Of a stretch of 64,000 nucleotides of DNA, positions 8,190-16,183 are shown in pieces; position 1 is the first letter of the stretch, and every line of letters begins with the position of its first letter. The stretch is from the NCBI RefSeq assembly GCF_002370355.1, contig NZ_AP017929.1:620001-684000 (forward strand). The letters are read 5' to 3'. The notes below the pieces were generated by a model. The model made no database searches, was not told the DNA's origin, and saw only the letters and a list, made by a program, of their open reading frames with translations. The DNA is from Latilactobacillus sakei subsp. sakei DSM 20017 = JCM 1157 (GTDB taxonomy: Bacteria > Bacillota > Bacilli > Lactobacillales > Lactobacillaceae). Both the position numbers and the translations under genes were made by a program.

Positions 8190-9044
8190 ATGACAGGTTG
8201 GTTGTTACTGACTGTCTTTATGCTAATGGTATTAGCACCATTTTTCGTACGCTATATTTTGTTAGTAACTGAAAGAACAAGGCGTCGTGAATTAAAGCGA
8301 CTTTCTAAATATGAGAAATCAATATTAAGTCTAGAAGAGCTAGAGCTATTGAAGGTAAATGTGCCCAAGTATGAATGGCTTTATCGGGGGTACTTATGTA
8401 CGCTGTTAGCAGTCTTTGCGTTATTTTGTCTAACTGTCGGGGCGCTTGTTATTAAGCCGATGATTACGGAGGTTACCGCTATTTATGCCGGTCTTTGTTT
8501 ACTATTAATCGGTGTTCATCAGTGCTTTATTTGGGGGCTTTTACAGAAGCAATTTCGTTTTACAACAACAAAGTTAGCGCGTGATTTTTACAAAGAACGG
8601 CCTAATTTGGTACGTCTAACTGCTAAACAGTGGCAATTTAGATTAATTCTAGCGCGGATTAGTTTGGTAATTGCCATTATCAATGTGGGCCTGTTTATCT
8701 GGGGAGTCAGCGCCAATGGCATCACTCCGGGATTAAGTACACCAGCGCCGCAAGTTACACAAGGGCGTAGTCGGGCACAGGAAAAGCAACAATTAGCGCG
8801 CTATGAAAAAGAAGTAAAAAAATTAGAACCGCAACTTGAAAAACTTGTGAGTCTGGGTAGTCAATATCCATCTGATTTTAGTGGCTTGGCAACAGATAGG
8901 CAAAAGACGCTTCTAGCGATTCAGGCAAAATTAGTTTCTTTAGAAAAAAAGGGTGCTAGCATTTCTAATCAGGTTGATCATACAAGCTTTAATCTAGCTG
9001 TGGGCCAGATTAGAAGCGAGTTAGGTCAAATACAAGGTCATTAA
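8190..9044 (+). CDS. Unknown membrane protein with C-terminal coiled coil, co-transcribed with the ECF module
   Basis: I do not recognise this 284-residue protein. It has a membrane helix at the N-terminus (about 3-24), a charged cytoplasmic stretch (RTRRRELKRLSKYEKS), a helix pair near 66-115 and another helix near 150-172. The hydrophilic tail of about 100 residues begins at the Pro-rich hinge near 180 and has coiled-coil character (EKQQLARYEKEVKKLEPQLEKL). A strong AGGAGG precedes ATG 8190, 20 nt after the S-component stop, and there is no terminator between them, so it is the last gene of the operon. Its codon use is somewhat more AT-rich than its neighbours. A role in the uptake system is only positional. 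Confidence 0.7.
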   Translation: MTGWLLLTVFMLMVLAPFFVRYILLVTERTRRRELKRLSKYEKSILSLEELELLKVNVPKYEWLYRGYLCTLLAVFALFCLTVGALVIKPMITEVTAIYAGLCLLLIGVHQCFIWGLLQKQFRFTTTKLARDFYKERPNLVRLTAKQWQFRLILARISLVIAIINVGLFIWGVSANGITPGLSTPAPQVTQGRSRAQEKQQLARYEKEVKKLEPQLEKLVSLGSQYPSDFSGLATDRQKTLLAIQAKLVSLEKKGASISNQVDHTSFNLAVGQIRSELGQIQGH

Positions 9045-9085
9045 AAAAGTCCCAGATGCTTAACTTTCAGCAACTGGGACTTTTT
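9044..9085. terminator. Bidirectional terminator between convergent genes
   Basis: AAAAAGTCCCAG pairs with CTGGGACTTTTT around an 18-nt loop. T tracts on both strands serve the ECF operon on the plus strand and the MDR gene on the minus strand. Confidence 0.85.
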
Positions 9086-9093
9086 GAGTGGGC

Positions 9094-10086
9094 TTAATAA
9101 ATAATAGTTTGTTTTCCAACTGAATGACCACCTGATAGCTGGTTGGTGATTGTGTCGAGGTTTTCAACCGATAAGCCTTGGTAGACTTGCGTCGTAATCG
9201 AGTGAATTTGATTAGTGTCGGCGAGGCGCGCTATTTTTTTGAGGATTGCGCCTTGGCTGGCAATCTCGTAATCAAAATCCGTTTTAGTAAACATGTATTC
9301 CCAATCAAATGAGACTGATTTTGCTTTCAGTGGGGTTAAATCAAGTGGGGCTTGCATATTAACCAGCGAGCCGACATGACCGAGTGGTTTGATTAAGCGT
9401 GTTGCGGCAGATAAATAGGGTGCAACATCGTAAAGAACGGCAATCGCGTCGAAGTGTTCTGCTGGCAGTTGATCGATGTTAAGCTGGTCACTTGTTTGGT
9501 GGTAATCAACAGGATAATCGACGCCATTGGCTTTTAGCCAGTTAAAATTTTGAGGACTGCTAGTGGCATAAACGGTGAAACCAGCCCATTTGGCGAGTTG
9601 ACTCATAATTGAGCCGACCCCACCAGCACCGTTAATAATCAAAAGGTTTTTACCGAGGTGGGCTTGTTCTGCGGCCTTGAAATGAAATTTTTCAAAAAGT
9701 AGTTCGTAGGCAGTTAGTGAGACTAGCGGCAGGCCAGCCGCTTCACTCGCTGATAATTGGTCGGGGGCGAGTGCGCAGAGAGCTTCGGTCATACATTGGT
9801 AGGCTTGAAAACTGCCATCTAGCTGAGTAGAACCGGCGTAATAGACGATATCGCCAACTTTAAATTGCGTGACGGCTTTGCCAATTGCTAAGACTTCGCC
9901 GTAACCATCGTAGCCTAAAATATGCGTTGTAACGGCGCGCCGTTTGAGATCAATAGGATTGACTGCGGCGGCTTGGACTTTGATGAGTAATTCGTGGTCG
10001 CCAGGTGTTGGAATCTGAGTAGTAACAGTTTGCCAATTTTGGTGAGAATCTAGGGTGATCTGTGTGTTTGAAATCAATGATGCCAC
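9094..10086 (-). CDS. Zinc-type alcohol dehydrogenase-like / quinone oxidoreductase (MDR family)
   Basis: This 330-residue medium-chain dehydrogenase/reductase has a GroES-like N-terminal domain (NPIDLKRRAV, HILGYDGYGEV, VGDIVYYAG) and a Rossmann fold with the NGAGGVGSIMSQLA nucleotide-binding turn near residues 151-165. The zinc-ligand cysteines of true alcohol dehydrogenases are not evident, which fits NADPH:quinone reductase-like members acting on quinones or enals. The start is a GTG at 10086 with an AAGGA motif just upstream; a nearby ATG is out of frame. It is a single gene, with convergent terminator 9044-9085 after its stop. Confidence 0.88.
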   Translation of the reverse strand: MASLISNTQITLDSHQNWQTVTTQIPTPGDHELLIKVQAAAVNPIDLKRRAVTTHILGYDGYGEVLAIGKAVTQFKVGDIVYYAGSTQLDGSFQAYQCMTEALCALAPDQLSASEAAGLPLVSLTAYELLFEKFHFKAAEQAHLGKNLLIINGAGGVGSIMSQLAKWAGFTVYATSSPQNFNWLKANGVDYPVDYHQTSDQLNIDQLPAEHFDAIAVLYDVAPYLSAATRLIKPLGHVGSLVNMQAPLDLTPLKAKSVSFDWEYMFTKTDFDYEIASQGAILKKIARLADTNQIHSITTQVYQGLSVENLDTITNQLSGGHSVGKQTIIY

Positions 10087-10130
10087 ATCCTTTCTTCTCT
10101 ATTTTAGCCGTTTCGGTCATTAAGGGTAAC

Positions 10131-10159
10131 AAAAAAGGATTGGCAATCGCCAATCCTTT
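10131..10159 (-). terminator. Rho-independent terminator of the DUF975 gene
   Basis: AAAGGATTGGC pairs with GCCAATCCTTT around a 4-nt loop, with six Ts on the minus-strand 3' side, 8 nt after the stop of the DUF975 gene. Confidence 0.85.
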
Positions 10160-10166
10160 CAGTATG

Positions 10167-10880
10167 CTAGTCCACTAAGTCGGCGTAAAAGCCCATGTAA
10201 GCTGCTTGTTTATAAGGGTTTAACCAAATATAGCCAATCCCCAAGGTAAAGCCGGCCAGGATATCCCAACCTAGGAAACTTAATTTTAAGATGAAGAATC
10301 TAAATTTGTGACCGTCCATCAATTCACGACTTTTTGTAATGCAATCGAGGTAATTGATATCGGCTTCTGGATGAGCGTCCGTTAAATCTTTGAAGATGAA
10401 AGGCGCTTGAGAATAAGAAAATGACTTAATCAGCCCAGGGATGATGAAAAGCAATGTCCATAAGACGGTGAAAAAGCCGGCTAATAGTTCAGTAATGACA
10501 GCCCCGACAAAATAACGTTTTGAAAAGACGCTAAAAGCACCACTAAAAGCGTTAAAATCGGCATCTTTTGAGCGGATCCAATCGAGCGTCGTAAATGAAA
10601 TCCCCAAAGTAATTAAACCAACGATGAAGCTACCAATATTACCGGTCAACGAATTACCAGAAGACATATTGCTAGGAAATGAGCCAGAGCCTGATGAGAC
10701 AAAGTCCGATGTCATGAAGAGTGCAGTGAGTGCCATAAAGAGGCCACCAATTAAGATAAAAGCGAGAATTGAAAAGAGCGTTGGGACGATATTAAGCTTG
10801 ATTGCTTGGCCCCAATGTCCCGCATAGAGTGCCTTAGCCTCGCGCTTTAATTCAGCGCTTGATTTGTATGTTTTATCCAT
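10167..10880 (-). CDS. DUF975 family integral membrane protein
   Basis: This 237-residue protein has the DUF975 signature at its N-terminus (SAELKREAKALYAGHWGQAI), about six hydrophobic helices and the family's C-terminal pattern of a GW-D helix followed by NPYKQAAYMGFYADLVD. DUF975 proteins are common in Firmicutes and have no firmly assigned function; roles in membrane stress or antimicrobial response have been suggested. A Gly/Ser-rich extracellular loop (around 62-80) separates the first helices. AGGGGGG precedes the start, and a good promoter lies upstream (10937-10908). It is monocistronic, with its own terminator. Confidence 0.88.
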   Translation of the reverse strand: MDKTYKSSAELKREAKALYAGHWGQAIKLNIVPTLFSILAFILIGGLFMALTALFMTSDFVSSGSGSFPSNMSSGNSLTGNIGSFIVGLITLGISFTTLDWIRSKDADFNAFSGAFSVFSKRYFVGAVITELLAGFFTVLWTLLFIIPGLIKSFSYSQAPFIFKDLTDAHPEADINYLDCITKSRELMDGHKFRFFILKLSFLGWDILAGFTLGIGYIWLNPYKQAAYMGFYADLVD

Positions 10881-10907
10881 TTGTAAATCCCCCCTAAAGT
10901 TTAAGTT

Positions 10908-10937
10908 ATTATACTATTAGTTAAAGGGGGAAAGCAA
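10908..10937 (-). promoter_or_regulatory. Promoter of the DUF975 gene
   Basis: On the minus strand TTGCTT is followed after 18 nt by TATAAT, about 28 nt upstream of the start codon. Confidence 0.65.
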
Positions 10938-10976
10938 TATAAATCGATTAACATGGTTGATTATTCCGGGGAGGTC

Positions 10977-11005
10977 GTGACAAATTCTTTTAATGGCGGT
11001 AAAAT
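10977..11005 (+). promoter_or_regulatory. Promoter of the TMEM175-like gene
   Basis: GTGACA and TAAAAT are separated by 17 nt, giving a predicted leader of about 57 nt before the TTG start at 11069. Confidence 0.6.
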
Positions 11006-11068
11006 GATAAGGGTACTAACTAATAGTGTGAAATATAAAACGGCTATTAATATTTGGGAGGGATTCTA

Positions 11069-11665
11069 TTGAATAAGGGACGCTTGGAAGCTTTCAGCGA
11101 TGCAGTCATTGCAATTATTGTAACGATTATGATTCTTGAATTTAAAACACCAGAAACGGCTGAGATGAAGGCCTTATTGGAAAATGCACCATACTTCTTC
11201 GCTTATATCGTAACCTATCTCTTCGTAGGGGTTGCTTGGTATAATCACCACTACATGTTTAGTTTAACGAAACGGGTGACGAAACGAATTTATTGGTTGA
11301 ATAATATATGGTTATTATCGATGTCATTTTTACCCGTTGCTACTGCTTGGGCGGGGCGGTTTATTAATTCACGGGGCCCAGAATATTTCTACTATGTGGT
11401 TCATTTTGCTTGGTTGATGATGTATTTCCTATTGAGTCGCGCACTAGCGGATGCCAACCGCGAAGTTGCACCGGAGGTTTATCAAAAGATTACAGGGATG
11501 CCAATTTACGGTGTTATTATGAAACCTTATTTCTGGGTGATCCAGGTGGCCTTGATTGTTGCGATTTATTTCTTCCCGGCAATCGAATTGATTTTTGTGA
11601 TCTTAGAAGTATTTGTGATCGGCAATCGAACGGGTTCTGATAGTGATAAACTCTTTCACGATTAA
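11069..11665 (+). CDS. TMEM175-family (DUF1211) potassium channel-like membrane protein
   Basis: The N-terminus RLEAFSDAVIAIIVTIMILE matches the TMEM175 pore-helix signature R-x-x-F-S-D-A-V-x-A-I. Bacterial members form K+-permeable tetramers. About six hydrophobic helices follow in 198 residues, one pore repeat unit, as is usual for bacterial members. I chose TTG 11069 because GGGAGGG lies 6 nt upstream; the earlier in-frame TTG 11054 overlaps that Shine-Dalgarno sequence. The gene stands alone between a promoter and a terminator. Confidence 0.88.
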   Translation: MNKGRLEAFSDAVIAIIVTIMILEFKTPETAEMKALLENAPYFFAYIVTYLFVGVAWYNHHYMFSLTKRVTKRIYWLNNIWLLSMSFLPVATAWAGRFINSRGPEYFYYVVHFAWLMMYFLLSRALADANREVAPEVYQKITGMPIYGVIMKPYFWVIQVALIVAIYFFPAIELIFVILEVFVIGNRTGSDSDKLFHD

Positions 11666-11698
11666 AAAAAGCATCGCCAACTTGGCGATGCTTTTTTT
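11664..11698. terminator. Bidirectional terminator
   Basis: GCATCGCC pairs with GGCGATGC around a 5-nt loop, flanked by A7 and T7 tracts. It sits between the convergent TMEM175-like gene and the MDR gene at 11706-12659. Confidence 0.9.
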
Positions 11699-11705
11699 GT
11701 ATTAT

Positions 11706-12659
11706 TTAGAATTTAATGACGATTTTACCAGTTGAATGGTGTGTTGCACTTAGTTGATGTGATTTGATTAAGCCTTCCGCTGAGAATGGGAGGACAGTAT
11801 CAATAATTGATTTTACTTTACCGTCAGCCATTAGATCAGCAATTTCACGAAGTTGTTCACCATTTGGAATTAACCAAATTGCTTTGAAAGTCATCTTTGT
11901 GTCTTTGATAATGTCAGCTGTTTCGGGTGCTTCACCAACAATTGAAATTTGGCGACCTGTTTCAGGATTGAGCACGGACCAAGCGTCAACTTGGCTTTGC
12001 CCACCGATTGTATCGATGACCAGGTCAACGTTGTGTGCTTTATCAGCAACTTTTTCGTTACGGTAATCGATAATTTCGTCGGCACCTAAGTCGCGAACGA
12101 GATCAAAATTCTTGGCACTAGTTGTTGTGATAACGTGGGCGCCCATTGCCTTAGCGAATTGAATGGCATATGACCCAACACCACCAGAACCAGCTTGGAC
12201 GAGCACTGTTTCACCGGCTTTTAAGTGACCGTGGTTGAAAAGGGCTTGCCAAGCGGTTTCGCCGGCCAATGGCACAGCAGCGGCTTCTTCAAAAGTGACG
12301 TTCTTAGGTTTGCGAGCGACTAATTCGTCATCAACAGCAACATATTCAGCATAAGTACCGCGATTAGAAGTGGCTGGCCGTGCAAAAACTTCGTCGCCGA
12401 CTTGCCAATCTGTTACAGCTGAACCGACTTCAGTAACGACACCGGCTAAATCCCAACCAAGTACGATTGGAAAAGCCCAATCGAACATGCTTGTGAGATA
12501 ACCTGCACGTAATTTCCAGTCAAGGGGGTTGATAGCAGTTGCTTTTGATTTAATTAGTACTTGGTGTTCGCCAATGGTTGGCATTGGTAAAGTAATCATT
12601 TCAAGTGTTTGTTCATCGCCGTATTGGTTGATCGCAACAGCTTGCATAGTATCTGACAT
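11706..12659 (-). CDS. NADP-dependent zinc-less MDR oxidoreductase (quinone oxidoreductase-like)
   Basis: The 317-residue protein has the MDR architecture: a GroES-like part (NPLDWKLRAGYL, VLGWDLAGVV, VGDEVFARP), then the Rossmann turn QAGSGGVGSYAIQFAKAMGA near residues 150-170. The motif after the second strand (TTSAKNFDLVRDLGADEIIDY) is typical of NADPH-preferring quinone or enoyl reductases. No structural-zinc cysteine cluster is present. The gene is monocistronic. It is only distantly similar to the other MDR gene at 9094-10086, so this is not a recent duplication. Confidence 0.88.
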   Translation of the reverse strand: MSDTMQAVAINQYGDEQTLEMITLPMPTIGEHQVLIKSKATAINPLDWKLRAGYLTSMFDWAFPIVLGWDLAGVVTEVGSAVTDWQVGDEVFARPATSNRGTYAEYVAVDDELVARKPKNVTFEEAAAVPLAGETAWQALFNHGHLKAGETVLVQAGSGGVGSYAIQFAKAMGAHVITTTSAKNFDLVRDLGADEIIDYRNEKVADKAHNVDLVIDTIGGQSQVDAWSVLNPETGRQISIVGEAPETADIIKDTKMTFKAIWLIPNGEQLREIADLMADGKVKSIIDTVLPFSAEGLIKSHQLSATHHSTGKIVIKF

Positions 12660-12742
12660 TTAAAACACCTCATCGTTTTCTTATTTAAAGTAAGTAACAT
12701 CAGTTTAGCAATCGGTATGCGGGAAGTCAACAAAAAGCAATT

Positions 12743-12768
12743 AAAAAGCCGACGTTCGTCGGCTTTTT
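12743..12768. terminator. Strong bidirectional hairpin terminator
   Basis: AAAAAGCCGACG pairs with CGTCGGCTTTTT. It ends minus-strand transcripts that read through the repeats downstream of the Dyp peroxidase gene, and isolates the MDR gene at 11706-12659. Confidence 0.8.
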
Positions 12769-12773
12769 AAGAT

Positions 12774-12956
12774 TGGCGATTATTCCCAACACTCAGCTAA
12801 TGCTCAGCGTCAAATCGCTTTAAACTTAGGTCAAACGTGCTTTATCGAACTGCCTTTTCCGGTTAACTACAAAATGGGCATGATGGAAAAAACACCATCA
12901 TGCCCATTTTTACGTTAATCCTCAAAGCCAAAGCGTTCGATGCAGCACTCTAAATT
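12774..12956 (-). repeat. Tandem intergenic repeat, copy 1
   Basis: This 183-bp segment recurs at 13016-13198 (offset 242 bp) with only three substitutions. It contains a hairpin at 12871-12910 (16-bp stem AAATGGGCATGATGG-type with an 8-nt A-rich loop) and conserved boxes shared with elements near 16.8 and 34.4 kb (AGAGTG, GGCTTTGAG-ATTA, AAAGCACGTTT on the minus strand). No open reading frame of note crosses it. It belongs to the 3' non-coding region of the Dyp peroxidase gene. Confidence 0.9.
12871..12910. terminator. Hairpin inside repeat copy 1
   Basis: AAAATGGGCATGATGG pairs perfectly with CCATCATGCCCATTTT around AAAAAACA. Its A/T-flanked stem looks like a bidirectional terminator. An identical hairpin lies in copy 2 at 13113-13152. 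Confidence 0.7.
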
Positions 12957-13015
12957 GAAACGTGCTTTTTAAAGCTGACGCTTGTGCTTAGCACCGTATT
13001 GCAAATAACCGCCGC

Positions 13016-13198
13016 TGGCGATTATTCCCAACACTCAGTTAATGCTCAGCGTCAAATCGCTTTAAACTTAGGTCAAACGTGCTTTATCGAACTGCCTTTT
13101 CCGATTAACTACAAAATGGGCATGATGGAAAAAACACCATCATGCCCATTTTTACGTTAATTCTCAAAGCCAAAGCGTTCGATGCAGCACTCTAAATT
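13016..13198 (-). repeat. Tandem intergenic repeat, copy 2 (includes the Dyp gene stop)
   Basis: This is the second copy of the 183-bp repeat. Its minus-strand 5' end overlaps the last codons and TAG stop of the Dyp peroxidase gene (13192-13194), so copy 1 carries a duplicated fossil of that gene end. The 59 bp between the copies (12957-13015) also belong to the palindromic element family. Confidence 0.9.
13113..13152. terminator. Hairpin inside repeat copy 2; first terminator after the Dyp gene
   Basis: This is the same 16-bp stem and 8-nt loop as in copy 1, about 40 nt after the Dyp peroxidase stop. Confidence 0.75.
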
Positions 13199-14148
13199 TC
13201 TTCTTCCGCAATTTTTGCTAGTAGTGTTTTGGATGGAATGAAGAATAGTGCGCCGGTTGTTGGTTCGCTGAAATCTAGTAGGTGATCGTAGTTGCCGGCT
13301 GGTTTGCCGACGAACATGTTAGTGAGCATGCGTTTAACGATTGTCCATTGACGAGCGTAGCCGATAAAATAAGTCCCAGTCATCTTTTCACCAGGATTAG
13401 CGTAAGGCACGTTCATCCGGACAATTTTATGTTCGACGCCACCTTCGTTATCTTGCGAAACAACGTTGTGCGCGTTTGTTGGTTTTTCGGCATCGTCTAA
13501 TTCAAGATCAGAGAATTTTTTACGACCGATTGTTTTTTCTTGTTCTTCAGTTGAAGTGTGGTTCCAAGTGTCCATCGAATGAATATATTTTTGGGCAAAG
13601 GCGTATGAACCATTGATAAATTCAGGGTCTTCGTCGCCGATAAGGGCGTATTCGGCCGTTTCATCGATAGCGGGATTTTCCGTACCGTCGATAAAGCCGA
13701 TGATTGAGCGGCCTTCGAAATAACGGAATCCGTGGGTTTCATCAATCGTTGTTGCATTTTGACCGATGAATTGCATGAATTGCGCCATTACTTCGTAACA
13801 AACAGCCATTTCTTTGGCCCGAATGTGGAAGAATAAATCACCGCCGGTAGCGACAGCATCGTGTTTAGGACTAGGAATCGTTTGGAAGGGTTCTAGTTCT
13901 TGAGGTTTAGGGGCGTTTGGGAAAAGATAGTCCCAAGCATCTGAGCCAATCCCAAAAGCAACGCGTAAATGGGCATCCGGATAGCGGATGTTCATACTAT
14001 TGATAATTGCGGGGATCCGTTCAGCCAAATCGGAAACGGCAGCTCTGTCTGATGAGAAATCCTGGCGATTTAAATTAAGTGTTGAAAAAATAATATTTTC
14101 GCCCGCATCTTTAAAAACATCTTGTGCATCTTTAGCAATAATAGCCAT
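13192..14148 (-). CDS. Dyp-type heme peroxidase
   Basis: The 318-residue protein carries the family hallmark GxxDG as GFIDGTENP (151-159, catalytic Asp154), a probable proximal heme ligand in the NAH motif (His227) and the distal arginine of the VEHKIVRMNVPY segment (Arg244). Dyp peroxidases reduce H2O2 using heme and broad organic donors; some are proposed to act on heme itself. There is no Tat or other signal peptide and no recognisable encapsulin-targeting tail, so it is cytoplasmic. GGAGG precedes the ATG at 14148. A perfect Fur/PerR-type 7-1-7 repeat upstream (14190-14204) suggests peroxide or metal control. Confidence 0.93.
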   Translation of the reverse strand: MAIIAKDAQDVFKDAGENIIFSTLNLNRQDFSSDRAAVSDLAERIPAIINSMNIRYPDAHLRVAFGIGSDAWDYLFPNAPKPQELEPFQTIPSPKHDAVATGGDLFFHIRAKEMAVCYEVMAQFMQFIGQNATTIDETHGFRYFEGRSIIGFIDGTENPAIDETAEYALIGDEDPEFINGSYAFAQKYIHSMDTWNHTSTEEQEKTIGRKKFSDLELDDAEKPTNAHNVVSQDNEGGVEHKIVRMNVPYANPGEKMTGTYFIGYARQWTIVKRMLTNMFVGKPAGNYDHLLDFSEPTTGALFFIPSKTLLAKIAEEEI

Positions 14149-14189
14149 TAAAAAAGCCTCCCTAAAATCTAAAGTTAATGATCACTTAT

Positions 14190-14204
14190 TAATAATCATT
14201 ATTA
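14190..14204 (-). promoter_or_regulatory. Fur/PerR-type operator upstream of the Dyp peroxidase gene
   Basis: TAATAAT-C-ATTATTA is a perfect 7-1-7 inverted repeat, 42-56 nt before the start codon and overlapping the likely promoter. It differs from both the PerR consensus (TTATAAT half) and the Fur consensus (TGATAAT half) at only the second base of each half. Confidence 0.55.
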
Positions 14205-14275
14205 TCTAGCTTGATGCAAGCATACCAAAAAAGACGATTCGTTACCAGTCAAAACGGCTAAAAAATGCTTATCAT

Positions 14276-14305
14276 TTGTAACGCTTACAATTAAGGCGGT
14301 ATACT
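14276..14305 (+). promoter_or_regulatory. Promoter of the pyruvate oxidase gene with an overlapping palindrome
   Basis: TTGTAA (14276-14281) and TATACT (14300-14305) are separated by 18 nt. The -35 is embedded in the perfect palindrome TTGTAACGCTTACAA (14276-14290). The palindrome resembles a catabolite response element lacking one base, so CcpA or another repressor could bind. Confidence 0.55.
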
Positions 14306-14344
14306 TAAATAAGCAGAATAAAATTAATCAGGGGGTCTTTTTAG

Positions 14345-16078
14345 ATGGTAACACAAAAGATAAATGCGGCAGACGCAATGTTAAAAGTCATGGCAGACTG
14401 GGGTATTGACCATATTTTTGGGTTACCTGGTGGCTCATTTGATTCAACGATGAATGCATTGCATAATCAAAAAGCAATTATGCGTTATATTCAAGTTCGT
14501 CACGAAGAAGTAGGGGCGCTTGCTGCTTCTGGTGAAGCTAAGGTGACTGGTAAAATCGCGGCCACATTTGGATCAGCTGGCCCTGGCGCAGTTCATCTAT
14601 TGAACGGGCTTTATGATGCCAAGTATGATCACGTTCCTGTTTTAGCGCTAGTTGGTCAAGTAGCAACTGGTGTCATGAATACTGATTATTTCCAAGAAAT
14701 GAATGAAAATCCAATGTTCGCGGATGTAGCAGTCTACAACCGGACTGTGATGACGGCAGAACAATTACCACTAGTTGTTGACCAAGCGATTCAACAAGCC
14801 TATAAAAATAGTGGCGTAGCGGTTGTGACAATTCCAACGGACTTAGGCTGGCAACCAATTGAAGATCACTTCGAAGCAACTGCTAACCTATTCCAGATGG
14901 GGAATTATCCAGAACCCCGTTCAACGGATATTCAACAGACTTTACAATTAATTAAAGAAGCTAAACAACCCATTATTTATTTTGGTCAAGGTGCTAAGGC
15001 AGCCGGCGATGAATTAGTGGCGTTATCCGATAAATTAAGTATCCCAATGATGTCATCAGCCCTCTCTAAGGGAATCGTCGCTGACGAAAACCCGGCTTAC
15101 ATGGTTTCAGCAGGGCGGGTGGCCACTAAACCGGGTGTTGATTTGGCAGAAGCGGCCGATTTAATTTTATTTGTCGGCAGTAACTACGAATTTGGTCAAT
15201 ATTTCTTCAAACCAGACGCGAAGTTCATCCAAATCGATATTGATCCAACCAAACTTGGTCATAGACACCATGTTGACGTTGGCATTTTAGCAGATGCTAA
15301 GACAGCGTTAGCAGCTTTACTTGAAGCTAGTGAACCGGTATCTGAAAAGACAGCTTTCTACCGTGCAGCAGTCGCTAATAAAGCTAACTGGGATCAATGG
15401 ACCGCTAGTTTTGAAGATGATCCACAAACACCATTACGAGTGGAACCAGTCTTCAAAGAAATCAATCAAATGGCTACCAATGACGCGATTTTCAACTTAG
15501 ATGTGGGAAACGTCACGATTGATGGCGTCCGCTTCTTGAAGATGAAACCAGGTCAAAAGACGACGATCTCAGCTTGGTACGCAACGATGGGGGCTGCTTT
15601 ACCAGCTGCAATCGGAACGCAAGCAGCCTTCCCTGATCGGCAAGTTTGGTCAATCAGTGGTGACGGTGGCTTCACGATGGTGATGCAAGATTTGATTACG
15701 CAAGTTAAATACCAAATGCCAATTATCAACGTTGTGTTGAGTAATGATTCATTTGGCTTTATTGAAGCAGAACAAGATGACAAGGGACAACCACATTCTG
15801 GTGTTGCCATTCAGGGTGCAGATTACGGTGCTACCGCAACAGCATTAGGGGCCCAAGGCTTTACAGTCCGGACGTTAGATGAATTGAAGGCTGCTTTTGC
15901 AGCAGCTCAAAAACGCCAAGGACCAGTTGTGATTGATGTCAAAATTGCTAACGAACGGCCATTGCCAGTGGAACAATTGGTAATCGATGATCAAACTCAG
16001 GATCCTAAGGCAGTTGCTCAGTTTATTGAAAAATATCGCGCACAAGGATTAAAACCTTTTCGGACATTTTTAGGATGA
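14345..16078 (+). CDS. pox: Pyruvate oxidase (ThDP/FAD dependent)
   Basis: This 577-residue enzyme converts pyruvate, phosphate and O2 to acetyl phosphate, CO2 and H2O2 in the cytoplasm. The layout is that of the POX/acetolactate synthase superfamily: PYR domain with the catalytic Glu in RHEEVGA (about 54-55), FAD-binding central domain, and PP domain with the ThDP motif GDGGF (439-443) ending at Asn467 in LSND. The full length and the FGLPGGSFDS N-terminus match Lactobacillus and Streptococcus SpxB/Pox rather than acetolactate synthase. Ribosome binding site GGGGG lies upstream of ATG 14345. Its H2O2 product fits the divergent peroxidase gene next door. Confidence 0.93.
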   Translation: MVTQKINAADAMLKVMADWGIDHIFGLPGGSFDSTMNALHNQKAIMRYIQVRHEEVGALAASGEAKVTGKIAATFGSAGPGAVHLLNGLYDAKYDHVPVLALVGQVATGVMNTDYFQEMNENPMFADVAVYNRTVMTAEQLPLVVDQAIQQAYKNSGVAVVTIPTDLGWQPIEDHFEATANLFQMGNYPEPRSTDIQQTLQLIKEAKQPIIYFGQGAKAAGDELVALSDKLSIPMMSSALSKGIVADENPAYMVSAGRVATKPGVDLAEAADLILFVGSNYEFGQYFFKPDAKFIQIDIDPTKLGHRHHVDVGILADAKTALAALLEASEPVSEKTAFYRAAVANKANWDQWTASFEDDPQTPLRVEPVFKEINQMATNDAIFNLDVGNVTIDGVRFLKMKPGQKTTISAWYATMGAALPAAIGTQAAFPDRQVWSISGDGGFTMVMQDLITQVKYQMPIINVVLSNDSFGFIEAEQDDKGQPHSGVAIQGADYGATATALGAQGFTVRTLDELKAAFAAAQKRQGPVVIDVKIANERPLPVEQLVIDDQTQDPKAVAQFIEKYRAQGLKPFRTFLG

Positions 16079-16183
16079 GCGACTAAAAAGTTAAGATTTC
16101 TTAAATCAGACTATCGGCGGACTACTCGGAATTTAAATTATGGTAAATTAAAGATACATTATCGAGGGAAAGGAATTCGGCGG

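Noticed and set aside
12774-13198. Insertion sequence or transposon remnant
   Set aside because: No transposase frame, target-site duplication or terminal inverted repeat is visible; a tandem duplication of a 3' non-coding region explains the pattern.
13192-13215. Encapsulin cargo-loading tail on the Dyp peroxidase
   Set aside because: The C-terminus (LLAKIAEEEI) lacks the usual hydrophobic GSLxIGSL-type peptide, and no encapsulin gene is nearby.
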